From positions 26,713,356 through 26,777,355 of the forward strand of contig OX463815.1 in assembly GCA_949825045.1 (NCBI GenBank): a stretch of DNA of 64,000 nucleotides, read 5' to 3'. Both the position numbers and the translations under genes were made by a program. The notes below the pieces were generated by a model. That model saw only the letters and a list, made by a program, of their open reading frames with translations, ran no database searches and was not told the DNA's origin. The stretch's first letter is position 1. Each line of letters begins with the position of its first letter. This stretch comes from Argyresthia goedartella (lineage: Eukaryota > Arthropoda > Insecta > Lepidoptera > Argyresthiidae). Of the stretch, positions 51,041 to 63,440 are shown one piece after another.

Positions 51041-53570
51041 CAAATACCAAATACCAAATGTCTTTATTACTGTAGATATTTACATATACTTAGCAATCGT
51101 CATTTTTTGCCACTTCTCTACATTGGACCACTGTGGGAGAAGAAGGGCGTAGAAACTCCCACAGATTGATTTTTAGATCTCTTTTTAAAAATTGCTTATG
51201 CTTAACTAATACAAAATATAATATTTAGTCATTATCATAATTAATAAGCAGGAATAAATAATTACAAAATTATTAACAGCAAGGTCTGTGTTGAGCCAGA
51301 TTAACCCCATACAGACCCATCATTTAAGTAATCTTGAACATTGTTATATCCCTTTTTCGACAAAGTCGCTTTAACATGGATTTTAAATTGCTCAAATGGC
51401 AATGTCAAGATCTCCAGAGGTATCTTGTTGTAGTAGAGAATGCATTGACCCTTGAAAGAATTGCTAACCTTCGCGAGTCTAAACCGGGGCGCAAGTAGTC
51501 TGTGATTATTTCTTAGGTTAACAATACAGCTATCGCTAAGTTTGGGAAATTTTGTAAGGTTCTTGCGTACGTACATTATATTTTCGAAAATAAATTGACT
51601 AGCTACAGTTAGTATGTCAATTTCTTTAAAAAGCTGTCTTAAGGAGACTGTGCGTTTTAAATTATAAATTGCTCGAATAGCTCTTTTCTGTAAAATAAAA
51701 ATAGTTTGAATATCCGCTGCTTTTCCCCACAACAAGATACCATAGGACATGACACTATGAAAGTAACTAAAATATACTAGCCTAGATGTAGCCACATCCG
51801 TGTTTTGTCTGATGTTCCTAACAGCGTAGGCCGCAGAACCTAATTTACCAGCCAATTTTTCTATGTGGGGTCCCCACTGCAATTTGTTATCAATGGTTAT
51901 TCCAAGAAACTTCGTGTCATTTACTAATTCTAACGTATTGCTGTCCAACACTAAACTGGTTCCAACTTGCCTAACATTTGGAAGTGAGAATTTGATACAT
52001 TTGGTTTTACCAGCATTTAACAATAAATTGTTAACTGTGAACCAATTCAAGGTTAAAGATAATACTCTATTGACATCATCAAAATCTTCTTTTTGTCTTT
52101 CAATTTTGAAGACCAGTGAAGTGTCATCAGCAAACAACACTATGTTAGTCAATTTCTCCACCATAAAAGGCAGATCGTTAATATATACCAGGAATAAGAA
52201 AGGGCCTAATATGGAACCTTGTGGAACGCCAATTTTTACCCCCGATCCATCAGATTTAACGCCGTTGACTTCTGCCTTTTGAATTATATTGCTTAGGTAT
52301 GATCTTAGTAGATCCAACGCTTTATTTCTAACTCCGTAATGATTTTATTTCATTAGTAACGTGTTATGATCAACACAATCAAGTGCCTTCGACAGATCGC
52401 AAAAAACACCGATAGCATCCTGTGCGGCTTCCCATGCAGAATAAATATGAGATATAAGGGTAATACCTGCATCCGTAGTCGATTTACTCCTAGTGAAACC
52501 GTATTGCTTGGCGTGGAGTTGTTTTGTACTGTTGAAGTGTGAGAGCATTTGATTGAGTATAATCTTTTCAAAAATTTTACTTAGTGCTGGAAGAACCGAT
52601 ATTGGTCTGAAATTTGACGGATCACCCTTGTCTCCCGACTTGAACAGAGGTATAAGTTTACTGTGTTTCATGAGGTCTGGAAAAGCTCCATCATCAACAC
52701 ATTTATTAAATATATAAGCTAGGTGTGGGGCTATAACAAGGTTTGCTGGTAGAAATCTCTCTTTAGAGATAAGCTCGCCTTTGCTCATAAAATGTTTTGT
52801 TACCTTACTATTAAGGTTTCTGTGCAATAAAGAATAAAGAATAAAGAAAGAATAAAGTATTATTGAACCAATGACTTTGACTGACATACCCCACAGGTCT
52901 TCAGTATTTTTTAAGTTAAGTAATCTATACGTTTTGACAATATGATAAAATTTAAAATCTACATTACTGATGCTAGTGCTGTTTTTTAACAAAGTCTCTG
53001 CTTCATATGGAGATGAATTTAGACGCTCTGTTGTGAGTAAGGGTGCATTGGTGAAGAATGTTTCAAAAGCTCGAGCTACCTCAGCGTTGGATTTAACAAC
53101 ATCATCCTATCTTTAAGCAGAAATCATTATCCCTTGGTATAACTTTGCCAGTTTCACGGTTTATGATTTGCCAAACCGTTTTCATTCTATTATTAGAATT
53201 TTGTATTTTTCTATTTATGTGTAAAGTTTTTGCAGTTCTACAAACCAACTTGAAAGTTTTGGAATATTTTTTAACATAGTCATGAAATTTTATATCAAAG
53301 TTATAGGTTTTTTGTTCATAAAGATCATACAAGATAGCTCTACTTTTACGAATTCCAAATGTTGCCCAGTCATTAAATTTAGATTTACCGTTGTTGGCAC
53401 TGACTTTCTTTAATTTAAAAACTGTATCGAATTCTGTTTGAATAATGTTGAAGAAGTCAGAATAGATTTTGTTCGGGTTCTGTTCATCAAAATCCGGTAC
53501 TGGCAAACCCATATCTAAGTTTTTCATATACCTACACATTTTCTGGCATTGTTCACCTATAACAAAACAA
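51036..53570 (-). pseudogene. CR1/L2-type LINE A, nearly open
   Basis: The 338-residue frame 52317-51301 holds GVPQGSILGPFLFLVYINDL, VLFADDTSLVF, FLGITIDNKLQWGPHI and a C-terminal domain. 52992-52345 has FRPISVLPALSKIFEKII, KQYGFTRSKSTTDAG and FCDLSKALDCVDHNTL. 53539-53102 is the connector after the endonuclease. Stops at 53102 and 52345 and a 115-bp insertion (52747-52862) break it. The FADD box is intact. The tail is three copies of ATTTGGT on the minus strand (51038-51059). Confidence 0.78.
52747..52862 (+). mobile_element. Short CR1-like 3' end inserted in LINE A
   Basis: It has the hairpin block 'ctctttagagataagctcgc' and a tail 'gcaataaagaataaagaa' on the plus strand. Removing it rejoins the LINE A readings VIGSIIL and PANLVIAPHLAY. 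The same 3' end closes LINE B. Confidence 0.75.
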
Positions 53571-53582
53571 AAGCAGGTATAC

Positions 53583-56500
53583 TTCTTTATTCTTTATTCT
53601 TTATTGCATAGATAATATAAAGTTACAGACAATTAAAAGTAATGTAATAAGCAAAGGCGAGCTTATCTCTAAAAAGATATTTCTTCCAGAAAACCTAGGC
53701 AGGACAGGAGAGTTAATTATACTGGAAAGTCCTAGTTCGCAATAACACTATACATACGGACGCAAATTACTTTCAAAATATATATAAACTATACCAAAAA
53801 TAAAATAAAAATATATATATATATACTTCCACTACATAAAATACAATGTATAGCATGAACATACATAAACTATAATAAATCATACATATACCTACATAAA
53901 TATGGTACCATTTACGGAAGAGAAAGGAAATGCACTTTCAATCTTTTCTTAAAAGTGAAAATTGAAGGACTTTCCCTAATAGCGCAGGGAAGTGCGTTCC
54001 ACAGTCGGATTGCCCTTAACCTAAACGAGTGTTCGTAAGCGGCAGTGTTATGCCGAGGAGTTGAAAGGAGAGACACCGTGTGGGATCTCGGATTGCTATC
54101 CCTGGGGAAAAGAAAGTCAAAACGTTGGCGTAGATATGTAGGGTATCGGGGATTTCGCAAAATATTGAACAGATAGTAGAGAATGTGCATGTCACGGCGA
54201 AGACGGATCGGAAGCCACTCCAGCTCCTTGCGATACTGGGAGACATGGTCATACTTGCGCAACCCGTAGATAAATCGAATCCCGAGATTTTGAAGTCGTT
54301 CGAGTTTGTTCAGTTGTTCTTCGTTCGCGCTTTCCCAACAAACATCCGCATAGTCTATTAAAGGTAGTAGAAGGGACTGAGCAAGAGTGATTTTAGTCTG
54401 CCGTGGCAGGAAGTACTGCAATCTTCGGAGGGAGTGAAATGACGCAAAGACTCGTCTGCTGACCTCACAAACATGGGGCGACCAGGACAGCAAGTTGTCA
54501 AATATAACCCCAAGATTCTTAGCTTTCTCACTGTAATTAATTATGGTACCATCATACAATACAGGATCGACGGGCGAATTCTGTAGCAAGTTAAGCGAAT
54601 GCCGTGTACCCATAATCATGGCTTGAGATTTTCCCGGGTTGACTTGCAGCCCATATGAAATAGCCCATTTCCTGATGTTGTCGAGGTCAGCATTCAACGC
54701 CTCTACAGTCAGATTCACATCACACGGAGAGAAGTGCCGATATATTTGGAGGTCATCTGCGTAGAGATGATAAGAAGAACTAAGAACGTCAGATATGGAG
54801 TTTATGAATACTGAGAAGAGGAGAGGAGAAAGGATACCACCCTGCGGGATACCCGTGGAGAGCTCACACCAATCCGTGGAGATCTCCTCAGACTTAATGC
54901 GCTGCTGGCGGTCTCTCAGGTAGGAGTCAAACCAGCGAGCCGAGTGCGAGGAGACTTTAAGCGACTTTAGAATTTCAACCAGGATATCGAAATCGACGCA
55001 GTTGAAGGCGCTACTGAAATCAAGCAGTGTAAGGACCGTAAGCTGCTTCTGATCCATTGCCCATTGAATATCGTCAGTGACTTTAAGCAGAGCCGTGGTA
55101 GTGCTGTGACCCGGCCTGAAACCTGATTGATGGGGATTTAATAAGTTATTTGAGGAAAGGTAGGAGGAGAGCTGGATGTGAACAATTGATTCCAGGACTT
55201 TGGAGAGGATAGGCAGAATAGATATGGGACGGAATTCTTTAAAGGCGACGGGATTGGACGTTTTAGGTAGGGGAAGCACAAGTGCCTGTTTCCACTGATT
55301 GGGGAAGCAAGATTGTTCAAGCGACACATTCATTATGTGGGTGATGATAGGTAATAGCTCATCGATGATGGTGGTTATCATCTGATAACAGATCTTGTCC
55401 TCACCTATGGCCCTTGAAGAGATCGCTAATATTGCCCTCCTTACTGCGCCGATTCCGACATGGTTAAAGTTAAAGGGTGAACTGTGGGCTGTGGTCATGG
55501 ACCGTAGGTTACGAAGGGTGGCTTCCTTAACGAGGGGGTCCATCACGACAGGGGGGATGGCAAAGAAATAGTTGAGACCGTTAAGGTCGACATTTCCAGC
55601 AGCCAAGTTCCCAATTCCAAGCAGACTTACCTACACCAAGAGTCTTCAGGAATTTCCAAACCTGTACTGGAGTATAGCTCTCAATACACTCGTAGATGTG
55701 ACGACGTTTGGCATTACGACACAGACGAGTGCAAAGATTGCGGAGGCGTTTGAAAATTAAAATGTTCTCGTCAGTCGGAACCAACTTATATCTCCTCTTG
55801 GCACGGTTTCTCTTGGCCATCAGACCCTTGATGGTGTCAGTAAGCCACGGCGCAGGTAGGTGCTTAACCTTAACCCTCTTGACCGGAGCGTGCTTATCAA
55901 ACAAGCTCAGGACAATAGAGTTAAAGTTCCGGACTTTGTCTTCAACGGCCTCGCTATCAACGACAGGGGACCAGTCAACAGAGGCGGCATCTGATTTAAG
56001 GGAGTTAAGATCCATGCCCTTGAAGCTACGTATGTCAAGGAATTTAGCTGCGCGCTTGAGAGGCCTTAACTTGAATGAAAGGTAAATCAAATCATGATAG
56101 GAGAAGGGGGCATTAAGTTGGCCATGCACAGCAACCTTGGATATGTTAGAAGTAATCATCAGATCGAGAAGAGAAGGGGTGCAGTGTGGTTGAAAGTGGG
56201 TGGCACCCAGGGGAAGGATGTGTAAGTTTAAAGAACTAACAAGAGATTTCAGCTTTGCTGAGCGACCGTTATTTTTGAGAGGGCAAGTGTTAAAGTCTCC
56301 GAGAATTAGGGTGTCGCTATAAAGAGGAGTCAGATCATTGAGGAGGGTTTCAAATGAGCTAAAATAGTCAATGCGAAGAGAGGGGCTATAATAGACACCC
56401 AGGAGGACTTTATTGTGACGCAAGCAAATCTCCAAGAACAGGTGTTCAGCGGTACCAGAGTACAGGCTTGGCGACTGGCTGATGACTTTGCATGGAATGT

Positions 56501-57245
56501 CGGTACGTAGGTATATGGCTACACCGCCATCAGCCTTGCCCGTCCTATCGTTCCGATAGAGACTGAAGCCTGGCAGAGCATACATGGAAGAAGGAAGTGA
56601 AGGTTTAAGAAAAGATTCCGAAACAAGAATACCATGTATGTTCTGATCGCTAAAAGTTACAAAGAGGTCAGCATAGCTGGTGTGAATGCTTTATGCATTA
56701 ATATGGACAACGTTGAAGTTTGTATCAAGATTAGAAAACACCCGCTTTAAGTTAAAAGGCAGTGAGTCATCCGCTGATGACCCTACACTTCCCGCACTAA
56801 CGGAAACATCACTATTAGAACAAGAGAAGAAGCTGTCACCAAAGTTGTAGGTATCCATAAACTAGATATAATATAATAAATACAAATATGGAAATAAATA
56901 AAATAAAATAAGTAAACACAATACTTATTTAAAACAAAAGAAATAAATTTGCCTGAACCCAGTCGAACACTGAGCTTGCTGGGAAATAAATTTGACAAAC
57001 TAATACAAACTTACAAACATTGAAATTAAAAACATAACCTGGACTTACAAATAAAAAGTAAAATAGACGAAACACAGTAGGTATAAAACACAAAACATAA
57101 TTTACATGAACACACCCAGCATTCCAATAATACACCTTCGCTACTACGGCTAAATGTAAAAATTAGGCCGTGGCAGCGCAACGTTGGACAAACGATGGAA
57201 CAATGTTGGGCTTGGTTGGGAACTAGCTTGCTTGATTGACACGAC
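53583..57245 (-). pseudogene. CR1/L2-type LINE B
   Basis: The ORF begins at about 56858 (MDTYNFGDSFFSCSNSDV). VVHINA is followed by a stop where Q is expected (HINAQSI), then the endonuclease 56585-55581 (GFSLYRNDRTGKADGGVAIY, LGDFNTCPLKN, SYHDLIYLSFK). A frameshift near 55595 leads to 55606-53912, 564 residues with EFRPISILPILSKVLE, QSGFRPGHSTTTAL, LLDFSSAFNCVDFDIL, GIPQGGILSPLLFSVFI and LYADDLQIY. The 3' UTR holds the hairpin block at 53652 and a tail of AATAAAG units (53583-53612). 56860-57245 is probably its 5' UTR. Only two lesions seen, so it is young. Confidence 0.8.
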
Positions 57246-57269
57246 ATGCATGTAGTTGTACAAATTTTT

Positions 57270-60200
57270 TAGTAGATTCGATTGCAAAACTTTGGTAGGG
57301 CCCTGGTAGATCTCTTTGATGATTTAAACCTATGTTTGCTGAATGATGGTTTAGCTACACGATTAACTCCCCCAAATCAAAACAAAAGCTGTGTTGACTT
57401 GTCACTATGTTCCCCAGACCTGGCTTCCCTGATCTTCTGGCATAGGTTGAACCTTACACATGGTAGTGACCACTTCCCATTAAAAATGACCATTCCTTCG
57501 TCATCCATCCCCCACAGGGACTTCAACCCCTTATTAAAGTACCGTGTGTCTCAAGCCAACTGGGATGGTTATTCTGATAAACTTAGCCTACTCACCAGCT
57601 CTCTTCCTGATGTTCATGAGGGCAATGCTGTTGATTGCTACTCTCAATTCACTAACGCTATATCATCTGCTGCTGATGAATCGATCCCGCTTAAGAACTC
57701 GGCTTCTGAAAAAGTATCTTCTCCACCATGGTGGGATAGAGAGTGTACAGAAATAATCAAAGCTCGCAATAATGCTGAAGTAATCTACATATCTGCTATG
57801 ACCGTTGATAACCTACTTAGTTATCGTAAAATAGTGGCTAGATCCAGACGTCTCTTTAGAAAGAAAAAATACCAGGGGTGGAAACGATTTTGTTCCACTC
57901 TTTCTCCATCAACTCCAGCTAGTTTGGTTTGGCATTATATTAACAGGTATAGAAAGGGTTGTGTTCATCATAACTCTCCCCGCATCCCCCATCATATTGC
58001 TATAAATTTCCTTAATAAATTGGCTCCTGACTATGTCCCTCTCCTAGAGGAATCTTGCAATTCCCATACATTACCTACTATCAATGACCCTTTGGATGCT
58101 TCATTTTCCATTGCAGAACTTCAATCAGTATTATCCCATGTCCGCGACTCAGCCCCTGGGATGGATGGATTCCCATATTCATTTCTAACAAATGCAGGCC
58201 TGCCAGCTTTAGAGTATCTGTTAAAAATTGTGAACATTTTTTATAATACAGGTTATGTTCCGGACTCTTGGAAGGAACAAATCGTTATCCCCCTTCTGAA
58301 ACCCGGTAAGTCCCCGGATGTAGCTGATCATTATAGACCTATAGCCCTGTCTTCGGTCTTGGCAAAAACCCTAGAACATCTCATTAAGAATCGATTGGAG
58401 TGGTTTGTGGAGTCTAAGGGTATCCTTGCTCAATCTCAATTTGGTTTTCGCAAAGGCTACAGTACATCTGATAGTCTTAGCATATTCATCACTGATGTTC
58501 GGCTAGCTTTCTCCAAAAAACAATCTGTCCTAGCTGTGTTCTTGGACATATCTGCTGCTTATGACAATGTACTTCTTTCAGTGCTCAGGTACAAGTTACA
58601 ACAGCTGAACATCCCTGTAAGAATGAGAAACTGCATTTGCAGTCTGCTTATGTCCAGATCAATCTCACTTCGTATCCCTGGCGAGAGCTTTGAACCCCGT
58701 ACGGTGTGGAGAGGCCTCCCCCAGGGATCTGTTCTCAGTCCTCTACTATATAATATTTATACTGCTTCTCTTCATACTTCCCTAAATAACGATTGTCAAA
58801 ATTTACAATATGCTGACGATCTGTGTCTGTACATTCCTAGCTCAAGTGTTGAAGATGCTGGGGAGTCAATGCAAGTCTCTCTCAACTCATTGAATGCTTG
58901 GCTGCTATCCAATGGTCTCAATCTATCAGCTTCTAAGAGCACTGTGGTAGTGTTTTCTAGGAAGAGGGGCATTACTGACATAGATTTAAAAATAAACAAT
59001 TCCTCTATCCCCGTTCGTAATTCTGTAAAATTCTTAGGCGTATTCCCAGACTCAAAATTATCTGGTTCCGTTCATCTAAATAATATTGTTAATAAATGCG
59101 AAAAGACAATAAATATTTTTCGAGTTCTCTCTGGGGTATGGTGGGGTGCCCACCCATTTACTCTGAAATTGATGTTTAATGCCCTCATTAGGAGTGTACT
59201 TGACTATGGATCCTATCTTTTAGAAACTTGTAGTAAACTGGCTCTTCGCAAATTGGATGGTATCCAATCTAAGGCACTTAGAATTATAACTGGATGCATG
59301 AAATCATCTCCTATAAATGCCTTACAGGTGGAGTGCGGAGATCCTTCTTTGATTCTAAGGAGAAAATATCTCTCTGACCGGTTTATATATAGGGCTTATT
59401 TATTCTCAAATCATCCTCTTTTTTTAAAATTAGAATCCCTTAATAATATTTGCAATATTCGTAATGAATATTGGAAATGTAAGAGTCCTCCTCTTATTCT
59501 CAATAGTTTCCGAAAGCTTAAAAACATCGAGGACTCCTGCCCAATCATCCGAAAGGATAAATTACCATTATATTGTTTCCCCCTGCCAACTGTCCTCTTC
59601 ACTCCGAAAATTATTTTGGATCTTAATATTGTAAAAGGTTCTCCTTTAGCAAACTCGTCCTTCAACTCGGTTTTAAGATCAAGATGGGAAGACTGGCAAT
59701 ATTTTTATACTGACGCCTCCAGGCTGGAAGAGACTGTTCCGACTGGTTTCGCAGTATACTTTAAAAATTCTAAAATAGAAATTAAACTTCAGAGCCCGCC
59801 TCAAAGCTCAGTGTACACAGGAGAATGCCTTGCGATCTTGGAAGCTTGCTCGTTTATTGAATCCCATAATATAAGACAATCTTTAATAATTTCGGACTCC
59901 AAAAGTTGCTTACAAGCCCTCCAACAAAACCAATTTAAATCAAAAGTGCATAGTAATATTATTATGGAAATCAAAAATATCCTTTATAAATGTTCCCAAA
60001 AAAATTTTGCTGTAATTTTGGTTTGGATCCCTAGTCATTCTGGCATTATTGGTAATGATCACATTGATGAGTTGGCTAAACGTGCGGCCTTAGATAATAA
60101 CAGTAATCGAAAGTACTTCTCTAACCACTGTTATGACTTGCTCAGCATTCCTGGTAAAGATCTTCAGAAGACTTGGTCAGATGTGTGGCATGAATCAAGT

Positions 60201-60271
60201 CGAAATAAAGGAGCTTTTTACGCTTCAATTCAGCCAAGTATTCCAAGCAAACCATGGTTTTTCAATTTTAA
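57270..60271 (+). pseudogene. I-group LINE C with RNase H, one long open frame
   Basis: The frame from about 57276 to 60281 is open for about 1000 residues. It starts inside the endonuclease (SDHFPLKM). The reverse transcriptase has DHYRPIALSSVLAKTLEHLI, QFGFRKGYSTSD, FLDISAAYDNVLL, RGLPQGSVLSPLLYNIYTAS and LQYADDLCLYI. RNase H follows with YFYTDAS, YTGECLAILEAC, IISDSKSCLQAL and VWIPSHSGIIGNDHIDELAK (D-E-D-D complete). The 5' end is cut at about 57270. The 3' end is also cut: LINE codons stop at WFFNF and Harbinger codons follow at once. RT plus RNase H places it in the I/Nimb/Ingi group. Confidence 0.85.
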
Positions 60272-60846
60272 AAAACTATAGATTTGTGATTTTAGATGTA
60301 GGATCATATGGACGAAATAGTGATGGAGGTATAATGCAAAACTCAACATTTGGAAAAAAAATGATATCTAACGCCCTGAGTATTCCTCCTAATAAATGTT
60401 TGCCGAGGACAGATATTGATTTGCCCCATGTTTTTGTAGCTGACGAGGCTTTTCCGTTAACCACAAACATTATGAGACCATTTAGTGCCGATCAATTAAC
60501 AGATCAAGCTAAGAAAATATACAATTATCGTTTAAGTAGAGCTAGGCGTATCGTCGAAAATGCGTTTGGTATACTTCAAGAACGTTTCGAATTATGTCGA
60601 AAAGGCATTCAGGTTCAACCGAAATATATTGATAATATCGTTTTAGCTTGTACTTGCTTACACAATTTCATCATCGGTGTTACAAGCACGGAAAGTCATA
60701 ATATATCAAGTGCAATCAATCATTTAGGAAACAATAATAATATGAACACTGCATTAGATGGCATGACAGTACGGGAGATGTTTAAAGATTACTTTAACTC
60801 TGATGAGGGCTTTGTTCCATGGCAAAACAATATTGTTAATAGATAA
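60272..60846 (+). pseudogene. PIF-Harbinger transposase, C-terminal part
   Basis: It reads NYRFVILDVGSYGRNSDGGI, LPHVFVADEAFPLTTNIMRP, YNYRLSRARRIVENAFGILQ and ACTCLHNFI, the second half of the Harbinger DDE nuclease, including the D of VADEAF and the RAR-x-V-x-NAFG block with E. The stop is at 60844-60846. The first 50 codons of the longer frame (from 60133) are LINE C in another frame, not transposase. Confidence 0.85.
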
Positions 60847-60895
60847 TAATACCGTGTTAAATTTTAAAATATAATTATATTGCAAAAATATTTAC

Positions 60896-61025
60896 CTGAT
60901 TTATTCTTTTCTGTTCCAATTATATTCCACGCATTATTCTTCATTTGTGTGTTAATGTAATGTCTTGATGACGTATTATATAAATAATCATAACCTTGAA
61001 CTAAATTTATTAACTTTTCCTCCAT
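60896..61025 (-). pseudogene. MADF protein of the Harbinger element, exon 1
   Basis: MEEKLINLVQGYDYLYNTSS, then NNAWNIIGTEKNKS, the N-terminal half of a MADF domain (LIxLV...YLYDxSS...xxAWxxI). It ends G|GTAAAT in phase 1. The rest of the domain continues in the exon at 51040-50100. Confidence 0.75.
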
Positions 61026-61760
61026 GTCGGTATCAAAAAATTCACATGCACAGTCATCGGAGGCGCGGGCGCAAATGGAATGGCGCTCGCTTCTCAACCC
61101 TCGCCTCACCCGCTCACCCCGCGGTACGTCACAAAGAGCGCCGACGTGCTTCGGGACGCCGCGGCAGCCCGCAGGACGCTTCGGGATCCCGCAGGACGCT
61201 TCGGCATCCCGCCGCGGGAGCCTGTTGCGTCCTGCAGGATGCTTCGGCATGAAATCCCTTTCGATGCTTCGGCATTACTTTAAAACATATCAATTTAGGT
61301 CGTATTTCTATAGCGATATGTTTGAATGTCCATTGGTAAAAAATGTAATGCCTTGCCATGCCGTCCCGGTGTGCGTAGCCCTTAATAGGTCATTTAAATT
61401 ATTGGTACGTACTTAGGTACCTCTTACTATGAAATAACCACACATACTTACTATGCATTCATTTTCTTGTTTTACCTACGACATTTTATTTCTTAGGGCA
61501 TAGAGGTTTTCAAGATGTGTAAAAAAAGGTGTAGATGTAAATACTTAAAATTACGTACCCATAATTAATTTCATTGGTTGAATTGGTGTAGGTACAGCTG
61601 TATATTATGGTCTAAGAAATAAAACGTTTGACTAATACTCTAAATGACTAATTATGGCTACGTAACAATAAGTGACTGTCCACCACTAATAGTTTAATCC
61701 AAGCTTGCACTAACTTCTAAAACTTATTTATTAAGGCTTTCGTTTTACTTTGGTCTGTTA
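61026..61760. other. Harbinger right flank; GC-rich tandem repeat
   Basis: 61130-61270 has four to five copies of a ~20-bp unit like 'cgcaggacgcttcgggatcc', also as 'gatgcttcggcat'. The rest is AT-rich without a gene. Confidence 0.55.
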
Positions 61761-63440
61761 GCAGGATGAAGGTGATGGTAGTACGGGCAGTGGTGATGTT
61801 GGCAAAAAGCGGCAATTATCTAAACCAGTAGAATTTTACTTCTCCAAAAAAGCAAGAGCTCCTCTAGAAGATGGAGATGGTCCTCATCCCCATTCAAGTT
61901 CAACTCTTAGCGAAGCCGAAGCACAAAACATCAATTGGTTCAACATCATCTAAATTGTTAACGGAACCAACTGGAGAAATCTTCACCCCAATACGACATT
62001 GGAGCTTACGTTGATAAAATTAATGAAATTGACGATTACATGAAGTATTGTCAATTAGAGAAACCATGGTCTCCTCCATCCGCTGATTACGATTTTCCAT
62101 ATTCTGTGCATTCAAAGGGAGGCAAGGAAGTTAAACGCTATGTGAACCGCCATTACCTCACAACTTATCAATGACTCACCCTCTCTGATGTTCATCGTGG
62201 GTTATACTGCAAGTACTGCGTTCTCTTTGCTGGTGTCCATAGAATGCATCAAAAGAGCAGTTCATTAGGATTACTGGTAAAAAAACCTCTGAAGTCATTT
62301 GAGAAGTTTTTCGGCAAAGACGGCTGCATCAGCAATCACGAAAAGACTCAATACCATAAAGATGCCTTAATTGCCGGTAAAAACTTTTTGCAATCTTATA
62401 ACGCCCCCGAAGAAGTGGTAAATCAAGTAACTAGACAACGTTTTGCCCAAGTTCAAGAGAACCGAGCTCGACTACGTCCGTTAATTGAAACTATAGTGCT
62501 CTGTGGTCGTCAGAACATTCCTTTACGTGGACATAGAGATGATGGATCTGTCATCTCTGAAACATCTGACTCTGATAGCATTGTCAAGAATGAGGGTAAT
62601 TTTCAAGAACTGCTACGTTTCCGAATTGTTGCAGGTGACACTAATATTGAAAAACACCTCAAGAATGCATCAGCTAATGCTACTTACGTCAGTAAAACTA
62701 CACAAAATGAAATTATTATCTACTGCGGAGAAGAGGCGCGGCAAGCAATATTTGAGAGTCCAAAAAACCAAATGGTTTTCCATAATATTTGATATAAAGA
62801 ACAAATGAGTATTTCTCTCAGATACGTGCACGAAAATACTTGTGGAGAGGATTTTGTGGCTTTTATTGACTGCTATGAGTCAATTAGACCTGAAAACATT
62901 ATTGGAGAAGAAAAACGTTTGTCCGGCAAGGCACTTGCGCATATTGTCATTGATTTTTGCACAAAACATTCCCTAGACCTAGAAAACTGTGTGGGCATAG
63001 GTACAGACAACTGCTCGGTGATGGCGTCAGATGTTAAGGGAGCAGTTCAAGACATAATGAAAATTGCAAAAAATGAAACGTTGCCCCTGTCTGAACCATT
63101 CACTCAACAACTCATTAAATAAAAGCAACAATGTGATAGGCTACCGGAACACCGTGGGTAAAATGAAGGAAATTATCGCCTTTTCAAACAGTTCCGCCAG
63201 AATTACAGCCGTATTCAGAGAACTGCTTGGACGGTAATTTTCTGGTCTTTGTGAAACAACATGGCAAGAAAAACATGATGGTACCATTCAATTCTGCACA
63301 CTTCTGCCAGAAATATGCAAAGGTCTAGAAAAGATAACCAAATGGTCCAACAGTCTGTTGTCGCCAACAAACAGAATCGGAACGCAGCTGTCACCACAGA
63401 CGAACACGCACAAAACCACGATCATTTCCGTTTAATACTT
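61761..63440 (+). pseudogene. hAT-type transposase (ZMYM/TTF-like), decayed
   Basis: After a cag acceptor-like site the codons read DEGDGSTGSGDVGKKRQLSK, then a TTF-type zinc finger region (GLYCKYCVLFAGV). The frame 62244-62792 has KSFEKFFGKDGCISNHEKTQ, RQNIPLRGHRDDGS, NEGNFQELLRFRI and ATYVSKTTQNEII. 62805-63122 has ISLRYVHENTCGEDFVAFID and VGIGTDNCSVMASDVKGA. Codons for a GLCETTWQEKHDG block follow near 63250. The catalytic-domain stretch after SIIFD is deleted at about 62790, and stops and shifts are many. It is of the hAT group with DUF4371. Confidence 0.75.
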
